Source of the DNA: Nitrososphaerota archaeon
GTDB taxonomy: Archaea > Thermoproteota > Nitrososphaeria > Nitrososphaerales > CADDZS01
Length of the DNA: 64,000 bases
Assembly: GCA_013288145.1 (NCBI GenBank)
Contig: JABDCJ010000002.1
Coordinates: 5,034-69,033 of the forward strand
Direction: 5' to 3'
A model generated the notes under the pieces. That model was not told the DNA's origin. It worked only from the letters and a program-made list of their open reading frames with translations, and did not search any database. Shown piece by piece: positions 34,870 through 43,852 of this stretch (position 1 is the first letter of the stretch; each line of letters opens with the position of its first letter). Made by a program: the position numbers and the translations under genes.

Positions 34870-35415
34870 TTATTTTTCATAGTGGACCAACGAAAAGAGC
34901 TCGTAATCGGCGAGCTTTTGTCTTCCTTTTAGAAAATCTAGCTCGACCAAAAAGCCGAGCCCTACTACTTTTCCGCCCATTTTTTCGACAAGTCTGACAG
35001 TAGCTTCGGCAGTACCTCCGGTTGCAAGCAGATCATCAATTATCGCAACTCGCTCTCCTTTTTTGATGGCGTCTCTGTGCATTTCGATGAATTCTGTTCC
35101 GTATTCTAAGGAGTACTCGATTGAAACTTTCTTGAATGGGAGCTTGCCTTTCTTCCTGGCGGGAACAAAGCCTACTCCAAGTTTGTACGCAACCGGCGCC
35201 GCTATCATGAAGCCGCGTGCCTCAATCCCAACTATCGAGTCAATTCTCTTATCCTCAAAATGATTTGTTAGAGCATCGACGACTGATCGGAAGGCTTTTG
35301 CGTCCCCCAATAGTGGCGTAATATCAATGAAATTAACTCCCTTCTTTGGCCATCCGGGGATAACACGAAGCTTTGACTTCAGATCAACATTAGTCAATGT
35401 CCTGCCTTTTTGCAC
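34870..35415 (-). CDS. apt: Adenine phosphoribosyltransferase
   Basis: Salvages adenine to AMP using PRPP. The type I phosphoribosyltransferase motif is AIIDDLLATGGTA (about residues 124-136), preceded by the Apt-typical IPGWPKKGVNFIDITPLL, GIEARGF and PARKKGKLPFKK. It is 181 residues with a GTG start. Adenine is the product of the MTA phosphorylase encoded 41 bp upstream on the same strand, so the pair forms a logical salvage unit. Confidence 0.94.
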   Translation of the reverse strand: MQKGRTLTNVDLKSKLRVIPGWPKKGVNFIDITPLLGDAKAFRSVVDALTNHFEDKRIDSIVGIEARGFMIAAPVAYKLGVGFVPARKKGKLPFKKVSIEYSLEYGTEFIEMHRDAIKKGERVAIIDDLLATGGTAEATVRLVEKMGGKVVGLGFLVELDFLKGRQKLADYELFSLVHYEK

Positions 35416-35456
35416 GAGGGCTTTCCGTTTTCGCCCAAGTATCTAAGAATTTAGGG

Positions 35457-36290
35457 CTATAGTATCGCGCCGGATAGTGAGTTTCCGCAATCACAAGATC
35501 TTCTTTCCGGGAGCGAATCAATCACGCTTAATACCAAGCGTTTGACCGTGTCGATATTTTTTCGAAGAGTTTCCGAAACTTCCACGGCCGAAACCGGTTT
35601 CTCGGCCCAAACATCATAATCCGTTACCATTGAAATCGATGAGTAGCACATCTGGGCTTCCCGCGCGAGTATACACTCTGGATAAAGCGTCATCCCGATG
35701 ATATCCGCTCCCCAATTGCGAAAGAGCTTCGATTCCGAACGTGAAGAGAAGCGGGGTCCTTCGATGCAGACATATGTGCCGTTCTCGCGGGAGCTAATTT
35801 GCAGCTTTTGTGCACAGTTTCCAAAGATCGCTCTCATCTGTGGACAAAAAGGATCAGCTGAAGAAACATGGACGACCTTCCCGCCATCAAAGAACGTGTC
35901 TCCTCGACTCTTCGTCCGATCGATAAACTGATCGGGGAACACGAATTTTCCGGGTTGCAAGTTTTCCTGAAGACTACCCACCGATGAAATGCTGATTATC
36001 CTTTCTACTCCTATTTGTTTTAGGGCGTAAATGTTTGCCCTGTAGTTTATCTTGTGCGGAGGAATCGAGTGGTCTTTTCCATGTCTCGGAATAAACGCAA
36101 TTTTTTCATCGTCGTGATAACCGATAGATAAGAACGGCGAAGTCGGGCCATATGGAGTATATACTCTGACCTCTTTAGCATCTCGAAACATACTAGGATC
36201 ATAGACACCGGTCCCGCCAATAATTGCAACCTTTGCCAAATCTTTTGTTTGATCTATGAGGTCCAAAATCCTGACTTCGACTCTATTCAA
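35457..36290 (-). CDS. mtnP: S-methyl-5'-thioadenosine phosphorylase
   Basis: Phosphorolyses methylthioadenosine to adenine and methylthioribose-1-phosphate. Family blocks are IIGGTGVYDP, FIPRHGKDHSIPPHKINYRANI, CIEGPRFSSRSESKLFRNWGADIIGMTLYPE and MVTDYDVWAEKPV. It is 277 residues from a TTG at 36290. A second TTG at 36239 gives MAKVAIIGGTGVYD, closer to the usual N-terminus, so the first 17 residues may not be translated. Purine nucleoside phosphorylase activity cannot be excluded, but the sequence is of MTAP type. Confidence 0.92.
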   Translation of the reverse strand: MNRVEVRILDLIDQTKDLAKVAIIGGTGVYDPSMFRDAKEVRVYTPYGPTSPFLSIGYHDDEKIAFIPRHGKDHSIPPHKINYRANIYALKQIGVERIISISSVGSLQENLQPGKFVFPDQFIDRTKSRGDTFFDGGKVVHVSSADPFCPQMRAIFGNCAQKLQISSRENGTYVCIEGPRFSSRSESKLFRNWGADIIGMTLYPECILAREAQMCYSSISMVTDYDVWAEKPVSAVEVSETLRKNIDTVKRLVLSVIDSLPERRSCDCGNSLSGAIL

Positions 36291-36412
36291 TAAAATTTGA
36301 CTTTTAGAATTACCGCTTCACTTATATCAGAAAACGGAGCGAAAAAATAGAATCTGATCCCAAAAAACTGGTCAGAAAAAAAATGAAGTCAAGTGAAGGG
36401 TGAATTTAGATT

Positions 36413-36727
36413 TTGGAGATTGAAAAACAGTACATTGCAAGAACGATCAAGTACGAAAATACGATCTTGCTGAACATTTGCGACGAAGAGCTCCTCGGCA
36501 AGACGGTGAAGGGCGGAAACGTCGATATGGAAATATCGAGAGATTATTTTGGGGGAGAAAAAGTAAGCGAAGTTGAAGCGATTAAACTGGTCAGGTCCTC
36601 AAGTATAATCAATCTTGCAGGTACGCGCATTGTGGAAAAGGTCTTGGATCAGAAACTGGCTTCAGAAAAAGCCGTGAAAAAAGTTGGACCGGTTTCCTTC
36701 CTTATGATTTACAAGTTCACAAGATGA
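36413..36727 (+). CDS. DUF424 family protein
   Basis: A 104-residue archaeal protein of unknown function. It has the DUF424 pattern: TILLNICDEELLGKTVKGG, DYFGGEKVSEVEAIKLVRSSS and INLAGTRIVEKVLDQK. Related domains occur beside translation genes in archaea, but the role is unknown. The start is TTG. It is a single gene between mtnP (divergent) and a membrane-anchored protein gene (convergent). Confidence 0.8.
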   Translation: MEIEKQYIARTIKYENTILLNICDEELLGKTVKGGNVDMEISRDYFGGEKVSEVEAIKLVRSSSIINLAGTRIVEKVLDQKLASEKAVKKVGPVSFLMIYKFTR

Positions 36728-36844
36728 ATGAATATTTCATTTATATTGCCAATGCCTCTAGCTGCTGCAAATCTTAGAGCGGTTGAGTACAATTTACATA
36801 ATTTCTTGAATGCGAACGGAACTCTAGGAAAGAATTTCCGCCGA

Positions 36845-37573
36845 TTAAGACGTCGAATTTATTTGAATTGGAACTTCGGTAAAGTAAGAATTCGTGAAAC
36901 CCAAAATAGTCACCTCAATGTTATCGGAGCAACTGAGGTTAGCTGATTTTAGCGTACGCAGCCAATTTTCGAGTGGGCTGTATGAGATGCCGGCAACCTT
37001 CACATAAAGCACAGGCTCAATCGAGCATCCAAATGGTATAGTGAGCGTGTAGTAACCCGCGCTAGACGAAGAAATCATAATTGTGTAAAGGATTGTCTCC
37101 GACGTGTTTTCGAGTTCAACTATCCGCGCGGAAGTGAACGTGATATCCGAAGTTGTGGATAGCTTCCCGTTTTGATTAATCAGAAAAGCTTTGGGCAGCT
37201 CTGAAGTTATTCCCATATGTGAAATGGACGCGTTCGTTGATTGGCATGGACCGTTACAATTGAAATTAACATACGTTTCGACGGCGCTTCCCTGTCCGAG
37301 GAATACGATCGGAACATACCACAGGGCTGAATTTCCTTCAAAATTAAGCGAAAATTCATAAGGATTGGGTTCAATCGGAATCGATCCGGGGAAAGCTAGA
37401 GTCGAACTCTCCGAGACCGTTGACGTCACAGTCCTCGTCTGGTTCAGCCCGATAATTGCGCTTTGAAAACTTCGGGATGGCCCACTTCCGACTATGTATC
37501 CTATTGAACTCGATGCGACGATTGACACCAGAAGCACGAGAAATAAAACAATCAGGGAAGATTTCGACATCAA
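36845..37573 (-). CDS. Membrane-anchored extracytoplasmic hypothetical protein
   Basis: Not recognised. A hydrophobic N-terminus (SSLIVLFLVLLVSIVASSS) acts as signal anchor or signal peptide. About 200 residues follow, rich in Ser, Thr, Asn and beta-prone segments (SAGYYTLTIPFGCSIEPVLYVKV), probably one or two Ig-like domains outside the cell. A few cysteines could form disulfides. The start is TTG at 37573, with ATG as the very next codon. It resembles in architecture, not in sequence, the protein at 4234-4854. Confidence 0.6.
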   Translation of the reverse strand: MMSKSSLIVLFLVLLVSIVASSSIGYIVGSGPSRSFQSAIIGLNQTRTVTSTVSESSTLAFPGSIPIEPNPYEFSLNFEGNSALWYVPIVFLGQGSAVETYVNFNCNGPCQSTNASISHMGITSELPKAFLINQNGKLSTTSDITFTSARIVELENTSETILYTIMISSSSAGYYTLTIPFGCSIEPVLYVKVAGISYSPLENWLRTLKSANLSCSDNIEVTILGFTNSYFTEVPIQINSTS

Positions 37574-37732
37574 GTCTTAGGAATTACTTTTGGGACCTAT
37601 TGTAACACGCGACCTATATCACGATACTCTATTGTCGATTATTTCGCCCCAATAGCACGTTCGGTGACGAAGAAAGCTTATAGAAACTGGTTGCGAGCTG
37701 TATGAAAAGGCAGGAGTCGTCCGGACCAGAAC

Positions 37733-38170
37733 ATGTCAGAATCCGCGGGAGACAAGGACAAGGGAGAAAAATCTTCCGACGATCCAGATTTGAAGATGCT
37801 CAACGCCCGCAGAATGCTCGAACTTAGAAAACGAATGAATCAAGAGATTGCTAAGAAAAACGAGGAAGAGCAAAGGGCTGAAAGGATGAAAAATCAGCCA
37901 ACGGACCGAGAAGTTCTCCTCAAATCACTCAGGGACCGGGGGGACGAAGTACTCGCAATCGCAGAAGCCGCATATCCCCGAGAGCTTCGCATGATGATTC
38001 CTCAGCTTGCGATGTTAATCAAACAAGGCAAAATTACGACGATCTCGGGTGGAGAATTACTCCAGTTTTTCAGATCTCTTGGTATGCGCGTAAGTGTTAA
38101 CACTTCAATTTCTGTCGAAGATCATGGCAAGTTTGTCAGTCTAGCTGATAAATTGAAGCAGGAAAAGTAA
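37733..38170 (+). CDS. DNA-binding protein, PDCD5/TFAR19 family
   Basis: Small helical protein family shared by archaea and eukaryotes, probably nucleic-acid binding. A charged N-terminus of about 20 residues precedes RRMLELRKRMNQEI and a long charged helix. The three-helix core with AYPRELRMMIPQLAMLIKQGKI follows. At 145 residues it is a little longer than the usual 110-120 because of extensions at both ends. The start is ATG, with a possible TATA element (GCTTATAGAAA) at 37677-37687. Confidence 0.85.
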   Translation: MSESAGDKDKGEKSSDDPDLKMLNARRMLELRKRMNQEIAKKNEEEQRAERMKNQPTDREVLLKSLRDRGDEVLAIAEAAYPRELRMMIPQLAMLIKQGKITTISGGELLQFFRSLGMRVSVNTSISVEDHGKFVSLADKLKQEK

Positions 38171-38176
38171 GATCTT

Positions 38177-39139
38177 TCAAACTTTTTCAAAGTCGACATT
38201 CGCAACCTTGCTTTCTACTTCCGCTTTCGATATTATCGCTTTTTCAATTCCGTAATTTCTAATTGCGAGTGTGCTTGCAGTTACAGCGAAGGCAAGTGCG
38301 TCTTTCAACTGCTTTGAATCCGTATAGCGTGCGGCAAATGAAGATAGCATAATGTCGCCTGCACCGGTTGTATCCTGGACCCTCACCTTGAATGGAGAAG
38401 CTTTCAATTCGAGCCTCCCGTGCTCGTAGACTTCGATTGTCGAGGGTCCAGAAGTCAAGAGAATATTATTTACAAATCTCGATATTTGACGGATAGCTGA
38501 TTCTTTGTCAGAGGTCCCCGACCACGCTTCGAGTTCTTCAAAATCTGCCTTCAAGAAATCAACCCCGGCAAGAGCCGAGATGTCCAGGCCCGATTTCATT
38601 CCCATTTCGCCTGTTTTCTTATCGAATCGTCTTACAAACCCTTGAGAATCCACAAACACGAGTTCAAATTCTTTCGATACTCTTTCGAGGAGCGATAGGG
38701 AAATCTCTCCCGCTACGGGATTAAGAACCAAAGATCTGTCGCTCGGTGATTCTCTTAAGTACGCTCTAAAATCGTCAAACGTGAGCTCGCGACACCTTGC
38801 AGCCAGCCACATCCGCCTGTGCTCTCCCGATCGGTCGATCCGGTAGCTTGTGGTTTTGGAGCCCGGAGCTAACCATTTCCAAATGCTGAGACCGGTTTTC
38901 TCCTTGATCAGGTCAGAGTATTCATCGGGGAAATCATCTCCGATCCTGGTTACTATTTCCGGACTATAGCCAAGGCTGGAGAGCGCAAGCGAGGAATATG
39001 ACGGGGCTCCTCCCAAAGCTTTTCGGGGAACTATCTGGCCGGCGACATCAATTATTTCGTCTACGACAACATGTCCGGCAATGATAATTCCAGCTTCCTG
39101 TCTCGCACCGCTCATTTCTTTTTCCTGAAAAAGTGCCAC
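38177..39139 (-). CDS. PfkB-family carbohydrate/nucleoside kinase
   Basis: Ribokinase-fold kinase of 320 residues. The catalytic motif DTTGAGD ends with the base Asp262; the N-terminal GGAPSYSSLALSSLG is the substrate-side signature. The substrate is unknown; the window does not indicate whether it acts on a sugar, inositol or a nucleoside. The start is GTG. It is convergent with the PDCD5 gene, 6 bp apart. Confidence 0.87.
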   Translation of the reverse strand: MALFQEKEMSGARQEAGIIIAGHVVVDEIIDVAGQIVPRKALGGAPSYSSLALSSLGYSPEIVTRIGDDFPDEYSDLIKEKTGLSIWKWLAPGSKTTSYRIDRSGEHRRMWLAARCRELTFDDFRAYLRESPSDRSLVLNPVAGEISLSLLERVSKEFELVFVDSQGFVRRFDKKTGEMGMKSGLDISALAGVDFLKADFEELEAWSGTSDKESAIRQISRFVNNILLTSGPSTIEVYEHGRLELKASPFKVRVQDTTGAGDIMLSSFAARYTDSKQLKDALAFAVTASTLAIRNYGIEKAIISKAEVESKVANVDFEKV

Positions 39140-39219
39140 GCTCCTCTTATGTGTAATTAGTTAGAGTTTCACTAATCACGAGAGAACACTTCGGTGAATC
39201 AGAAACGAGGCGACGTTGC

Positions 39220-41115
39220 TCAGGAAATCATCTCAAACGAAGCTCTGCGGGAGAGCATTTTGGGAACCGGTAAAGGAGCAGTTGGTCTTCCCGAAGTCTC
39301 GCTTGATATTTTTTCGATCAATTCTGTTGAGCTCATTTGCTTTTCGCCAACAGAGCGGATCCTCACCATCAGTTGAGAGGGGTTCTGCTCCTCTTTTTCT
39401 CCAACGACTATGATGAAGGGCACCCACTCCTTTTCAGCCTCGCGGATTCTCTTTCCGACGCTTTCTTCCCTATCATCAATGTCTATTCGAATATGTGAGA
39501 CCTCGAAATTCTCTGAAACTAGCTTACACGTATCAACAAATTTCTGGGAAACCGGAACCAGCCGGACCTGGACAGGACTCAGCCACAACGGCAAGGTTCC
39601 AACCTTTCCAGTTGCCTGCATTCTTCCGGCATTTTCTAGCAATCCGAAAATTACCCTCTCGATTGCGCCGGAGGGAGAATTATGCAGTATCATCGGGGTC
39701 TGCTTTTTTCCGCTTTCGTCAACGTATGTTATTCCATAGCGCTGCGCATTTTCAATGTCGATTTGGTCTGTCGAAAGCGCCGATGCCTTGTCAAGATTAT
39801 CGATATAATTGAACTCCCACTTTAAGACAAAGTAGAAGAAACGCTCCTTCCACATTTCGACAATTGCGGGTCGGCCGTGCTTTTGAATAATCGACGCAAT
39901 GAACTCTTTGTTTTCGCGGTAAAATTCTTCAGTGAATCGAATCGCTAGCTCGTAATCGTTCTCGTCAAATCCTATCTCTCGTAGGACGCTCTGCGAGAGT
40001 TCAAAACGCTTCGGAAATTCTTCCTTGGCTTGCTCAATATCCCGCACAATCGCATGACAGTCTGGCATTGTGAAAGCCCTGAGCCGCCTCAGACCCACGA
40101 GCTCTCCACTTTTCTCCCGGCGGAACGAGTAGCGTGTCAGTTCGTATAGTTTCAGAGGGAGTTGCTTGTATGTCAGTTGCAAATCCTTCGCAATCAAAAA
40201 CTGTCCGAAGCAGGCGGCAAATCTGAGAAAATACTCCTTTTCATCTGATTTTACGAGGTACTGCCTTGCTGGAAAACGGTTCAGATAACTCGCGAGGCTG
40301 GGGTGCTCCAAGTCATACATGATCGGGGTCTCGACTTCCACACCGCCGTACTCCTGCACCCGCTGAGTGACGTACCTCTCGATTAGCGATTTTATCATTC
40401 TACCTTTTGGGTAGAACCGCATGTTGCCCGGGTCAGAGGCGGGCTCATAGTCGACAAGGCCAAGCTTCTTCATCAGGTTCACATGCGGTGGTACCTGGTT
40501 AACTGCCCTAACTTTCGCAGTTTCATAATTCTTTAATTTCTCGAGGTGTTTGTGTTTTGAAAAATCATAGTCTGCAACCGGGGTCAGATTTCCTTCGAGA
40601 TCTATAACATACCACTGCGAACGCAAAACTTCTTCTGCCTTGAGGGCTGCGGAGACGATTTCCTCTTTCTTGTCGTCGGGCTTTGATTTTCCTGTTTTTA
40701 GGGCAACTGGCTGGAAATACTTTGACTGCTCGGCGAGCGGATGTCCCTTTACCTTCATGGAGAGAGATTTGTTCCAGCCGAAGGGTACGTGGTGGACTGA
40801 GACCCCGATCGCTTCGATTCGTTTTTCGAGATCCACAAGAATTTCTTTGGCTTTGGCGGGCGGAGCAAGATTATTACTCAGATGAGCGTAGGGATAGACG
40901 ATAAATGAAGTGCATTTCAGCTGATTTTCGGCCTTTTCGACCTCCTGAACGCACTGCTCAACCACGGATTCATCGTCGCCTTCCTCGACGCTGATCAGAA
41001 GCAAAACGCTATCTCGAATCAACCTCGCCTCGAGAGAGGTTTCCTCGGCCTGGGGAATCTCCTTCTTTACAGGCTTGTATTCGACTTCATCGCAATGTAG
41101 CTGAAGGACTCTCAG
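39220..41115 (-). CDS. thrS: Threonyl-tRNA synthetase (probable CTG start)
   Basis: Charges tRNA-Thr. Class II core motifs are present (RYSFRREKSGELVGLRRLRAFTMPDCH, ILHNSPSGAIERVIFGLLE), then the C-terminal anticodon-binding domain (PVQVRLVPVSQKFVD). The N-terminus is the archaeal D-aminoacyl-editing domain. A frame from the first TTG (41022) would begin in the middle of this domain. The same frame continues upstream and encodes RVLQLHCDEVEYKPVKKEI, the conserved beginning, directly after a CTG at 41115-41113. No ATG, GTG or TTG lies between this and an in-frame TGA upstream. CTG as start gives 631 residues, normal for archaeal ThrRS. Confidence 0.93.
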   Translation of the reverse strand: MRVLQLHCDEVEYKPVKKEIPQAEETSLEARLIRDSVLLLISVEEGDDESVVEQCVQEVEKAENQLKCTSFIVYPYAHLSNNLAPPAKAKEILVDLEKRIEAIGVSVHHVPFGWNKSLSMKVKGHPLAEQSKYFQPVALKTGKSKPDDKKEEIVSAALKAEEVLRSQWYVIDLEGNLTPVADYDFSKHKHLEKLKNYETAKVRAVNQVPPHVNLMKKLGLVDYEPASDPGNMRFYPKGRMIKSLIERYVTQRVQEYGGVEVETPIMYDLEHPSLASYLNRFPARQYLVKSDEKEYFLRFAACFGQFLIAKDLQLTYKQLPLKLYELTRYSFRREKSGELVGLRRLRAFTMPDCHAIVRDIEQAKEEFPKRFELSQSVLREIGFDENDYELAIRFTEEFYRENKEFIASIIQKHGRPAIVEMWKERFFYFVLKWEFNYIDNLDKASALSTDQIDIENAQRYGITYVDESGKKQTPMILHNSPSGAIERVIFGLLENAGRMQATGKVGTLPLWLSPVQVRLVPVSQKFVDTCKLVSENFEVSHIRIDIDDREESVGKRIREAEKEWVPFIIVVGEKEEQNPSQLMVRIRSVGEKQMSSTELIEKISSETSGRPTAPLPVPKMLSRRASFEMIS

Positions 41116-41162
41116 AGCAAATCGCCTTCGATATCATCTTAGGATAACTGAAAAAAGGTTCT

Positions 41163-41366
41163 CTACTTGAATCTGACTCGGTCGAGCTCGCGATCTTTCT
41201 TTGTCGCTTTCTTCCACACCTTGTAGTGCTCGTGGCAGAGATAAACACGCCTGTCGCCCGAAACAGTCAGACCGCTGCCGGTTAGCTGGTCTTTGCTGAT
41301 TGATCTCTCCGCTGAATTGGTGCATCCCGAGACAGAACAACCGACACCCTTGCCTATTTTTCCCAA
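41163..41366 (-). CDS. Small zinc-finger-like protein
   Basis: A 67-residue basic protein. Cys10 and Cys15 (GCSVSGC) with Cys44, His45 and His47 (LCHEHY) look like a zinc site; the C-terminus is rich in Lys and Arg (WKKATKKDRELDRVRFK), suggesting RNA or DNA contact. The start is ATG. It lies 47 bp upstream of the thrS start and may be cotranscribed. Family unknown to me, but the compact metal pattern makes it a credible gene. Confidence 0.65.
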   Translation of the reverse strand: MGKIGKGVGCSVSGCTNSAERSISKDQLTGSGLTVSGDRRVYLCHEHYKVWKKATKKDRELDRVRFK

Positions 41367-41467
41367 TTACTAACTCTCACTGATTTTTCTGAAATTGCAG
41401 TACACGAAAGAATCGAGGCTGTGCAAATTCAAGTTCATGCGCGCACTCTATAAAAGCGTACTAATTT

Positions 41468-42064
41468 TTGGAATCCGTAACAAGGTCGAATGGAAACACG
41501 GTCCTGAACAAAATTAGGAGTCAGGTAGCCCCGCTTGTCGACACCATTGGTCGTTCATTGGGTGCAACCGGTCTCTCCCCAACTTTCTGGACTTTTCTGG
41601 GGTTCCTTTTTTCTTTGTTTGGAGGCGTCGCGTACGGACTGAGACCGGGAGAAGCTTTCATCGGAGCTTCACTGATTGTAATCTCCGGGATCTTTGACGT
41701 ACTGGACGGAGCGGTCGCACGAGTCATGCACCGCGTCTCGAAATCAGGCGCATTCAATGACTCCACGCTTGACCGGCTCGCCGAGGTCGCAGTTTATGCT
41801 GGCATAATTTATGGAAATTATACTTCGCCGATTCTAGTTTTGCTAGCTCTTGCTTTTTCCCTGCTGGTCAGTTATACAAGAGCTAAAGGCGATTCTCTCG
41901 GCGTGTCCCTTTCGGGTATTGGTATTGGAGAAAGGGCCGAGAGATTGATCGTCCTTATAGTATTCTCGTTTATCGGCCTTGTCTGGATCGCAGTCGTGAT
42001 TGTTTTGGCAATTGCCGCCGTAACTTTCGTGCAGCGGTACTACGCGATACTGAGAAAACTATGA
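41468..42064 (+). CDS. CDP-alcohol phosphatidyltransferase (archaetidylinositol-phosphate synthase-like)
   Basis: Membrane enzyme that transfers a CDP-activated lipid to an alcohol head group. The family motif D-x2-DG-x2-AR-x8-G-x3-D-x3-D is intact: Asp77, Asp80, Asp98 and Asp102. About six hydrophobic helices surround it. The sequence resembles archaetidylinositol-phosphate synthase, but the head group is not certain. It is 198 residues with a TTG start. Confidence 0.88.
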   Translation: MESVTRSNGNTVLNKIRSQVAPLVDTIGRSLGATGLSPTFWTFLGFLFSLFGGVAYGLRPGEAFIGASLIVISGIFDVLDGAVARVMHRVSKSGAFNDSTLDRLAEVAVYAGIIYGNYTSPILVLLALAFSLLVSYTRAKGDSLGVSLSGIGIGERAERLIVLIVFSFIGLVWIAVVIVLAIAAVTFVQRYYAILRKL

Positions 42065-42079
42065 TTTCAGTAAGACGGC

Positions 42080-42358
42080 CTAGAACGTTTTCCGTCTATC
42101 TTCTTTTGCCCTAACCTTAACCATTCCGTAGTGAACCGCGCAAGAAACGCAATAGTACTTGATCGTTGTAGGGGAGGCTATGTAAGCGCCCGCCGCCCGT
42201 AGTTCTCTGGCAAGAGTCGGTTCTACCAGGCTGACACGCGAGGTCATTTTCTTTGCCTTGTCGATGGGAGTCTCTCTACCGCAATTGCTGCACTGGACGG
42301 TGCCCGAGCTTCCTTTGCCGCCCTTGGACCTGCCCCTGCTCTTCCTCTTCTTCGTCAT
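42080..42358 (-). CDS. rps26e: Ribosomal protein S26e
   Basis: Small-subunit protein of the archaeal/eukaryotic type. A basic N-terminus (TKKRKSRGRSKGGKG) precedes the zinc-binding CSNC and CVSC pairs and the YYCVSCAVHYGMVKVR block. It is 92 residues with an ATG start. S26e is found in TACK archaea and eukaryotes but generally not in euryarchaea, so it is a useful lineage marker. Confidence 0.93.
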   Translation of the reverse strand: MTKKRKSRGRSKGGKGSSGTVQCSNCGRETPIDKAKKMTSRVSLVEPTLARELRAAGAYIASPTTIKYYCVSCAVHYGMVKVRAKEDRRKTF

Positions 42359-42383
42359 AATAATCCCTAGTTGACAATTGCTA

Positions 42384-42393
42384 GGCTTTAAGC
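42384..42393 (-). promoter_or_regulatory. Candidate TATA box of S26e
   Basis: On the minus strand GCTTAAAGCC lies about 27-35 bp before the S26e ATG (42358), suiting a leaderless or short-leader transcript. Confidence 0.45.
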
Positions 42394-42447
42394 TTTGGAG
42401 TTCACCAGTGAAAAAAACCGCTAATCTGTTTAGGCAAACAGGAACTG

Positions 42448-42651
42448 TTAGTCAAATCGCGCGATAACAACAATTGCGCCAACAAAAATCATCAATGCAG
42501 CCATAAAGTAGAAGATTGGCACGAGCTGGGGAATCAGTACTGTCTGATAAATTGCATACGCAAAAACTCCACCGAGAAGTATGCAGATGAGTCCGATAAC
42601 TCTCAAAAGAGCACTTATTCTCTGCTGTGAATTACTTAGGGCCTTGGACAT
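42448..42651 (-). CDS. Small two-helix membrane protein
   Basis: A 67-residue protein with two hydrophobic helices (IGLICILLGGVFAYAIYQTVL and PIFYFMAALMIFVGAIVVIA) and short polar ends, so it is probably an integral membrane hairpin. No family recognised. The start is ATG. It lies alone on the minus strand between topo VI and S26e. Confidence 0.6.
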   Translation of the reverse strand: MSKALSNSQQRISALLRVIGLICILLGGVFAYAIYQTVLIPQLVPIFYFMAALMIFVGAIVVIARFD

Positions 42652-42754
42652 GGACGGTCTTTACTCGCGGAAGGGTTTGTCGTGCTAACATCAAATTTTT
42701 CGCGTTTTAACCTTTTACTTCGTGGATGACAATTATGCTGCCGGCAAAAACGCC

Positions 42755-43852
42755 CTACAATGACCTTGCTTCTTCCATTTTTTCTTTCAAATAATTGTCG
42801 ACGATGAAAGTCAGTCCGAATTTTGAGAAGGCCTCAAGTTCACTCTTGCGCTTTATCTTGAGAAATATGTCGAGCTCTCTCTGCCAGACTCCGCCGTGAT
42901 ATCTGGGATCTTTCTTTAGTTCCTGTGCCCTTTTGACATCTGCCTCGGTCATGGGATCTGTGGGCAATTTGTATTTGACGATGTCACTAGCCCAGACCCC
43001 GATCCACTTTGCTGTTGGAACAGTTAGATCGCGTAGATGAGCAGCATTTGCCGATCCGCTGATGATGACCATCGCGATGTGCTCCCCGTAAACGTCCCCA
43101 TCAGTCATAACATAAACCGGGAGGTTCAGCTCCTTGTTCAATCGCTTCAGCATGTACCTTGTAGATCTTGGCGCCTGCCCGGACGTATCGATCAAAATCG
43201 CCTTGTACTTCTTTTCCACCTCTTCTTCCACAAAGCGGGTAAAGATGCCTCCCTTTTCCACCGCGATGATCATCTCTGCCGAAGTATCAACAAACTCTGC
43301 GGTGCTGAGCGATGGACCGATTAGATATCCATCCGGATGCGACGACAGATTTAGGCGCCTTCCTTCAAACCTCGGAACCGTATACTCTACAGTGAGATCA
43401 CCAAAAATCGCGCTTCTTTCCTCTGGATAGATCTTGAACTCTTCGCGGGCACGGGAAAGGACGGTCTCTAGATCTGTAATAATTTCGTCAGACTCTGCCT
43501 GGTCGACGAACTCCATGGCGTCTGCTTGAGAGGAGTAGTATGCATCCCTGAGGGTCGATGTCTTGCCCTGTTCGACAAGTCTGTCCGCAAAATAAGCGAG
43601 CCAGAGCATCTGCGTGAACGGGCGAATGTGCTTGATGTTCCCGGCAGAACGCTTTACGTTGATCTTGTCTAGAATGTACTGCTTCAGCTTCGGATCGTAA
43701 ACGATGTTACTGACCGACCGGCTGGGGAATAGAAATTCAGGGAACTTTGATTGATCGAGATCGTCGTACGTCTTCGCGCCGAGATCCCGGAGCTCCTTGA
43801 GGAGCTGCTCTCTACGAGCTGCCGCCAAATGTTTCGAGGCTTTGCTGGGCAT
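42755..43852 (-). CDS. top6A: DNA topoisomerase VI subunit A
   Basis: Cleaving subunit of the type IIB topoisomerase, related to Spo11. The catalytic tyrosine is one of Tyr105/Tyr106 in STLRDAYYSSQ. The Toprim acidic residues are Glu in IIAVEKGGIF and the DGD triad in VYVMTDGDVYGEH. It is 365 residues, normal length. The ATG start lies inside the 3' end of top6B (41-bp overlap), so translation of the two subunits is probably coupled. Confidence 0.96.
   Translation of the reverse strand: MPSKASKHLAAARREQLLKELRDLGAKTYDDLDQSKFPEFLFPSRSVSNIVYDPKLKQYILDKINVKRSAGNIKHIRPFTQMLWLAYFADRLVEQGKTSTLRDAYYSSQADAMEFVDQAESDEIITDLETVLSRAREEFKIYPEERSAIFGDLTVEYTVPRFEGRRLNLSSHPDGYLIGPSLSTAEFVDTSAEMIIAVEKGGIFTRFVEEEVEKKYKAILIDTSGQAPRSTRYMLKRLNKELNLPVYVMTDGDVYGEHIAMVIISGSANAAHLRDLTVPTAKWIGVWASDIVKYKLPTDPMTEADVKRAQELKKDPRYHGGVWQRELDIFLKIKRKSELEAFSKFGLTFIVDNYLKEKMEEARSL

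Noticed and set aside
36728..36946. Plus-strand frame of 72 codons after DUF424
   Set aside because: Starts right after the DUF424 stop but overlaps the 3' end of the better-supported membrane-anchored protein gene and has no recognisable features.
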